This document shows, piece after piece, positions 60,883 through 64,000 of a DNA stretch of 64,000 nucleotides. Origin of the DNA: Mantamonas sphyraenae (Eukaryota > CRuMs > Mantamonadidae); assembly GCA_026936335.1 (NCBI GenBank), contig JAPMXV010000074.1, forward strand, positions 124,001-188,000. The letters run 5' to 3'. Within the stretch, counting starts at the first letter, position 1, and each line of letters begins with the position of its first letter. Below the pieces are notes generated by a model. It was not told where the DNA came from. It ran no database searches and saw only the letters and a program-made list of their open reading frames with translations. Both the position numbers and the translations under genes were made by a program.

Positions 60883-62130
60883 ATGGGAGGAGAGTGCAAT
60901 TGCCAGTGCCGTCCGGGGGGGTTTCAGGTAGAGTTGCGCGGGTCGGGGCAGGGGCAGATGACAACACGGCCTGGCTCGTCGAAGCCTGCAGGTGGAGGGG
61001 AGCAAGAGACAGTGGAGGAAAAGGCAGAGATGTGGATGCAGCAACACGAATGGGTGCACAGGGAAACATGGACGTGTGCGTTTGGGGACAAGTGTGTGGT
61101 GTGTGGGTACAAGCTGCTGGTGGAACGCAGCGACGGCATGCCCGCGAACCGGCGACCGGAACAGTGTGTGCGAGTGGCACGTGAGGCGGCGCGGGAGGCG
61201 GAGGAGAACGAGGTCCACAGGGTGGTTGAGGCGGAGGAAACGAGTGGAAGGGAGTGGTTGGGTGCATACGAGGCCGGGCAGCGGATCCTGACGGTGGGCG
61301 AAGGCAACTTTTCGTTCTCGCTGAGCCTGGCGAAACGACTGTTTGGGCGCAAGAAGGCAGGTGGGCGATTGGTGGCAACGTCGTACGAGACGAGGGAGAG
61401 TGTGTGCAGTGTGTACCCGGATGGGGAGGAGATCCTGAGGGAGTTGGAGGAGTATGGGGTGTGTGTGGTGCATGGGATCGACGCACACGATCTGGAGAGC
61501 CAACGGGAACTTGTGGACGCGGAAGCACGCGGGTTCCATCGCATTGTGTTTAACTTTCCGTGCATTGCACGGGGAGGAAACATCCAACCGGGCCAGGATG
61601 GGCAGGTGGACGAGCTGGAAGTGAATCGAGAGCTGGTGCGGAGTTTGCTGGCACGTGGACAGGCGCTGTTGTGTCGAGGCGGTGAGATACACGTGAGCCA
61701 CAAGTCGATTGCGCCGTTTTCGTTCTGGGGCATCCATGGACTTGCGGATGAGGCTGCGACAGACCTACGCTGGGTGGGACGGCTGGTGTTTGATCGCACC
61801 TGCTTCCCGGGCTATGTCAACAAGAAGGCACTGGACAAAAAGTCGTTCCCGGCCAGCGACGCACGCGTGCACGTGTTTGCGCTGCCGTGGGTGGTCGACG
61901 TGGCGGAAAGCCATGACGACGGGGTCAGCAACACGTTGGCAGATTGGTGGAGGGAGGCAGCAGAGGAGGAGGAGGAGGAAGGTGAGGAGCAGCAGCAACC
62001 GTTGTGTGTGCGTGTAACGGATGGGATGCGCAGGGCGTTGAGGGAGCAGATGGTGGGGTTGGCTGTGCGAGGCGGGAAGCAAAACAACCGCAGGCGGGAC
62101 AGGCGGGACCATGGCGGACGACGAGGATGA
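60883..62130 (+). CDS. BMT5-like (DUF2431) rRNA base methyltransferase
   Basis: 415 residues from 60883; a second in-frame ATG at 60958 (MTTRPGSSK) is equally possible and gives a less Cys-rich N-terminus. Residues about 130-330 match the Rossmann-like BMT5 domain: RILTVGEGNFSFSLSLAKRL (SAM-binding loop), LVATSYETRE, VVHGIDAHDL, FHRIVFNFPCIARGG and GEIHVSHKSIAPFSFWGI, then CFPGYVNKK. Yeast Bmt5 makes m3U on 25S rRNA. An N-terminal Cys pair (CVVC at about 70) may form half of a zinc knuckle. The last 20 bases overlap the start of the next gene in another frame. Confidence 0.85.
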   Translation: MGGECNCQCRPGGFQVELRGSGQGQMTTRPGSSKPAGGGEQETVEEKAEMWMQQHEWVHRETWTCAFGDKCVVCGYKLLVERSDGMPANRRPEQCVRVAREAAREAEENEVHRVVEAEETSGREWLGAYEAGQRILTVGEGNFSFSLSLAKRLFGRKKAGGRLVATSYETRESVCSVYPDGEEILRELEEYGVCVVHGIDAHDLESQRELVDAEARGFHRIVFNFPCIARGGNIQPGQDGQVDELEVNRELVRSLLARGQALLCRGGEIHVSHKSIAPFSFWGIHGLADEAATDLRWVGRLVFDRTCFPGYVNKKALDKKSFPASDARVHVFALPWVVDVAESHDDGVSNTLADWWREAAEEEEEEGEEQQQPLCVRVTDGMRRALREQMVGLAVRGGKQNNRRRDRRDHGGRRG

Positions 62131-63847
62131 GTGGGTGCAGGAGGTGGACGAGTGGGAAGATGACGCCCTGTTGGACGACGGCGTGGAGGAGATTGGATGG
62201 TCTGTGTCGAGTTTCCATCAGCAGGAAGAGGCAAAGGGCAAGCAGCAGCGGGCAAGCAGCAGCAGCAGCAGCCGCAGCCACAGCGCAAGGTTAGGCGGGC
62301 GACCGGCGTCCTCGGGAGGATTCCGAGGCCGAAAGGGGGTTCCGTCGCATTTTGCACGGAACAAAGCAATGTCGAGCGTGAGCAACAGGCAATGGGCAGA
62401 GCGACGTGGGCCACACGGGAGCACCAAGGTGGGGGCGGGCTCGATGGCGGGAAAACGGCCGCAAACGGCCGCGGGCATACGTCCGCCACGTGCAGACGGG
62501 AGGCAAAGTGGGTCGGGCACAGCAGGTGGGCAGCGATGGACGAGCATGGGTGAGGAATCAGGCGTGGGGAGCAGTGGGATGAGCAAAGAGCGGCCTGGAA
62601 GCGCATCGTTGGCGGCAAGGCTCAGCAGCAGTGGCCGGCAGCGGCCGCAGAGTGCAAGTGTGGGCTCGTCACGGCGTCGCATGAGCAGAGAATGGGTGTC
62701 TGTTGCAGAGATGAACGCAGTGATTGGGCAGTGTCTGCAAGGGAGGCAGGGGTGGAGCGAAGTTGGGGCGCTGGCCAAGTTGTTTGTGGCTCAGGAAGGG
62801 GCAGGTGCCATGCAAGGGTACGGCGCGGGTGGCGATGAGAGGGACATGGAGGCATTGGAGGAAGAGGAGGACGACCTGAGTGGACTGGTGCAGATGTTGT
62901 TTGTGAAAGAGTTGCGAGAGGACGACCAGGCCGGCCTGATGTTGGCTGTGCTTCGTACGCTGAAACTGTTGTTGCGCAAGGAGAGCAATCGGAACCAGTT
63001 TGGCGACCTGGGATTTGTGGGTGTGTTAAGTTATATGCGCAAGAGCCAAACGGAGGTTGGTGACGAGGAGGAGACGGAGACGGTGGTGGAACTGGACCGG
63101 AGGTTCGCACGGGAGTGTGCCGGGGTGCTGTTGAATGTGTGCCACAGCCACCGGAGGAATGTGGAGATTGCGGTGGAAGCTGGAGCGTTGGGCTGTCTGG
63201 TGGCCATGCTGGGGTGGCAGGGCCAGACAGAGGCGCAAGGCTGCGCTGCGGGAGCGTTACAAAGCATGTTTGTGCATAAAATGGCGCGACAAGAGCTGTT
63301 GAGCAAGGACGAGGTGGCAGACGAGGCAGTGAGCCAGTTGGTGAGGCTGATGACACAGGACGATGTGGAGGTGGTGGGGCTGCGTGCAGCAGGTGCGGTG
63401 CACAATCTGTCCGTGGAGCCGTCGAGCATCCGAGTGCTGCGTAGAGCGGGTGCGATTGTGCCGCTGTTGGGACAGGTGCATGGAAGAGGTGACGACAGCG
63501 GTGTGAACGAGGAACTGGTGACCTATGTGGCGGGCACGCTGCAAAACATGTCCCGTGAGGCAGAGAGCGCCGAGGAAATGCGTGCACATCACGGACAGAG
63601 CTTGCTGGCAGATGTGTTGATGGGCCCGTACGTGGAGGCACAGGTGTGTGCCACGGGGGCGCTTTTGAATCTGCTGGAGGAGGTGGTTGGGGAGGAGGTG
63701 GACGGCGGAGCGCGTGCGGCGTTGCGGTCGTTGTTGGTGTCTGCGTTGACGCTGGGCACTGTGTACCAAGGTCTGTGGGGCGACGATGGAGGTGAGGGTG
63801 GTGAGGGAGAGGATGGCAAAGGGTTGGGACATGACGACAGGGAATGA
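62111..63847 (+). CDS. armadillo-repeat protein
   Basis: 578 residues. The ATG at 62111 has a good context (GGGACCATGG) but lies 20 bases inside the preceding gene. The N-terminal acidic motif (DEWVQEVDEWEDDALLDD) looks protein-like and supports this start; the next ATG is in the Ser/Arg-rich linker. Residues about 190-560 form armadillo-type helices (AGLMLAVLRTLKLLLRKES, ARECAGVLLNVCHSHRRN, GALGCLVAMLGWQGQ, GLRAAGAVHNLSVEPSS, TYVAGTLQNMSREAES, CATGALLNLLEEVVGEE). No catalytic motif. A scaffold role is usual for the fold; the specific family is not recognised. Confidence 0.8.
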   Translation: MADDEDEWVQEVDEWEDDALLDDGVEEIGWSVSSFHQQEEAKGKQQRASSSSSSRSHSARLGGRPASSGGFRGRKGVPSHFARNKAMSSVSNRQWAERRGPHGSTKVGAGSMAGKRPQTAAGIRPPRADGRQSGSGTAGGQRWTSMGEESGVGSSGMSKERPGSASLAARLSSSGRQRPQSASVGSSRRRMSREWVSVAEMNAVIGQCLQGRQGWSEVGALAKLFVAQEGAGAMQGYGAGGDERDMEALEEEEDDLSGLVQMLFVKELREDDQAGLMLAVLRTLKLLLRKESNRNQFGDLGFVGVLSYMRKSQTEVGDEEETETVVELDRRFARECAGVLLNVCHSHRRNVEIAVEAGALGCLVAMLGWQGQTEAQGCAAGALQSMFVHKMARQELLSKDEVADEAVSQLVRLMTQDDVEVVGLRAAGAVHNLSVEPSSIRVLRRAGAIVPLLGQVHGRGDDSGVNEELVTYVAGTLQNMSREAESAEEMRAHHGQSLLADVLMGPYVEAQVCATGALLNLLEEVVGEEVDGGARAALRSLLVSALTLGTVYQGLWGDDGGEGGEGEDGKGLGHDDRE

Positions 63848-64000
63848 ACGAATCGAGACTGCGCGGCCTCAGCCAGAGATGGGCAAACACCGGAGCAAGG
63901 GCAAGGCGTCGCGACAGAAGCGAGCAGAAATGCTTGCACCGTACCGAAAGGTGACACAGGCGGAGCGGGAGGCGGCAGAGAGGCGTCTGCAAGAGCTAGA
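63831..64000 (+). CDS. 5' end of an unidentified gene (runs off the right edge)
   Basis: Open from an ATG at 63831, which overlaps the armadillo gene by 17 bases, or from an in-frame ATG at 63879, which does not. From the latter it reads MGKHRSKGKASRQKRAEMLA and continues as a charged helix (REAAERRLQEL). Highly basic N-terminus, as in nucleolar or RNA-binding proteins, but too little is present for a call. I favour 63879. Confidence 0.5.
   Translation, partial: MTTGNERIETARPQPEMGKHRSKGKASRQKRAEMLAPYRKVTQAEREAAERRLQEL

Overview
This window is nuclear DNA of a free-living, flagellated eukaryote (a protist), not a prokaryote. The evidence is spliced genes with canonical GT..AG introns, a mitochondrial RNA polymerase with a targeting peptide, mitochondrial ribosomal protein uL15m, a Rab-GAP of the TBC1D20 type, ROCO proteins, and cilium-linked proteins (AK9-like multidomain adenylate kinase, WDR31). 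The DNA is GC-rich, uses the standard code (TGA, TAA and TAG all terminate; TGA is commonest), and is very compact. Introns are few (0-3 per gene) and short (about 90-370 bp). Head-to-head genes lie 53-183 bp apart, some convergent genes are 12-80 bp apart, and one or two same-strand pairs overlap. The lineage cannot be fixed from sequence alone; an apusomonad-, choanoflagellate- or labyrinthulid-like flagellate would fit.

Layout. 1-840: 3' end of a RING + cyclic-nucleotide-binding protein. 921-2258: ankyrin protein. 2394-3379: mitochondrial uL15m. 3705-8123: large protein with two cyclic-nucleotide-binding domains. 8148-13897: AK9-like polyprotein of nucleotide-kinase and YHS-like modules. 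14040-15673: secreted, probably GPI-anchored protein. 15857-17737: PH-domain scaffold. 17781-18854: WDR31. 18908-20194: TBC1D20-like Rab GAP. 20207-28098: kelch + long coiled-coil protein with large internal repeat arrays.

28.1-46.6 kb is the most unusual part. A block of about 5.8-6.5 kb is present three times in tandem. Each block holds the 5' end of the kelch gene, an ANK-LRR-Roc-COR (ROCO) gene, a spacer, and the 3' half or the whole of a secreted highly charged protein (called X here). Only the outermost kelch gene and the outermost X gene are complete; the two internal junctions fuse truncated kelch to truncated X. The three ROCO genes differ mainly in ankyrin number (about 8, 9 and 17) and are mosaics of one another. 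X has a signal peptide, an acidic segment, a strongly cationic glycine-rich amphipathic segment and an acidic tail. It resembles an antimicrobial or membrane-active precursor, but this is inference. A variable repeat receptor-like GTPase beside a secreted effector-like protein is my best candidate for an undescribed system.

46.7-52.5 kb: tRNA 2-thiouridylase (MnmA/TRMU), a DUF1499 membrane protein, and the mitochondrial RNA polymerase with a zinc-ribbon-like N-terminal element. 52.6-60.8 kb: a giant secreted/membrane receptor-like protein (signal peptide, kelch, PSI-like, many Calx-beta-like repeats, IPT, Cys-rich, multi-TM) that carries an apparent one-base frameshift. 60.9-64.0 kb: a BMT5-like rRNA methyltransferase, an armadillo protein whose start codon lies inside the preceding gene, and the 5' end of another gene. 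No tRNA, rRNA, CRISPR or transposon gene was recognised.
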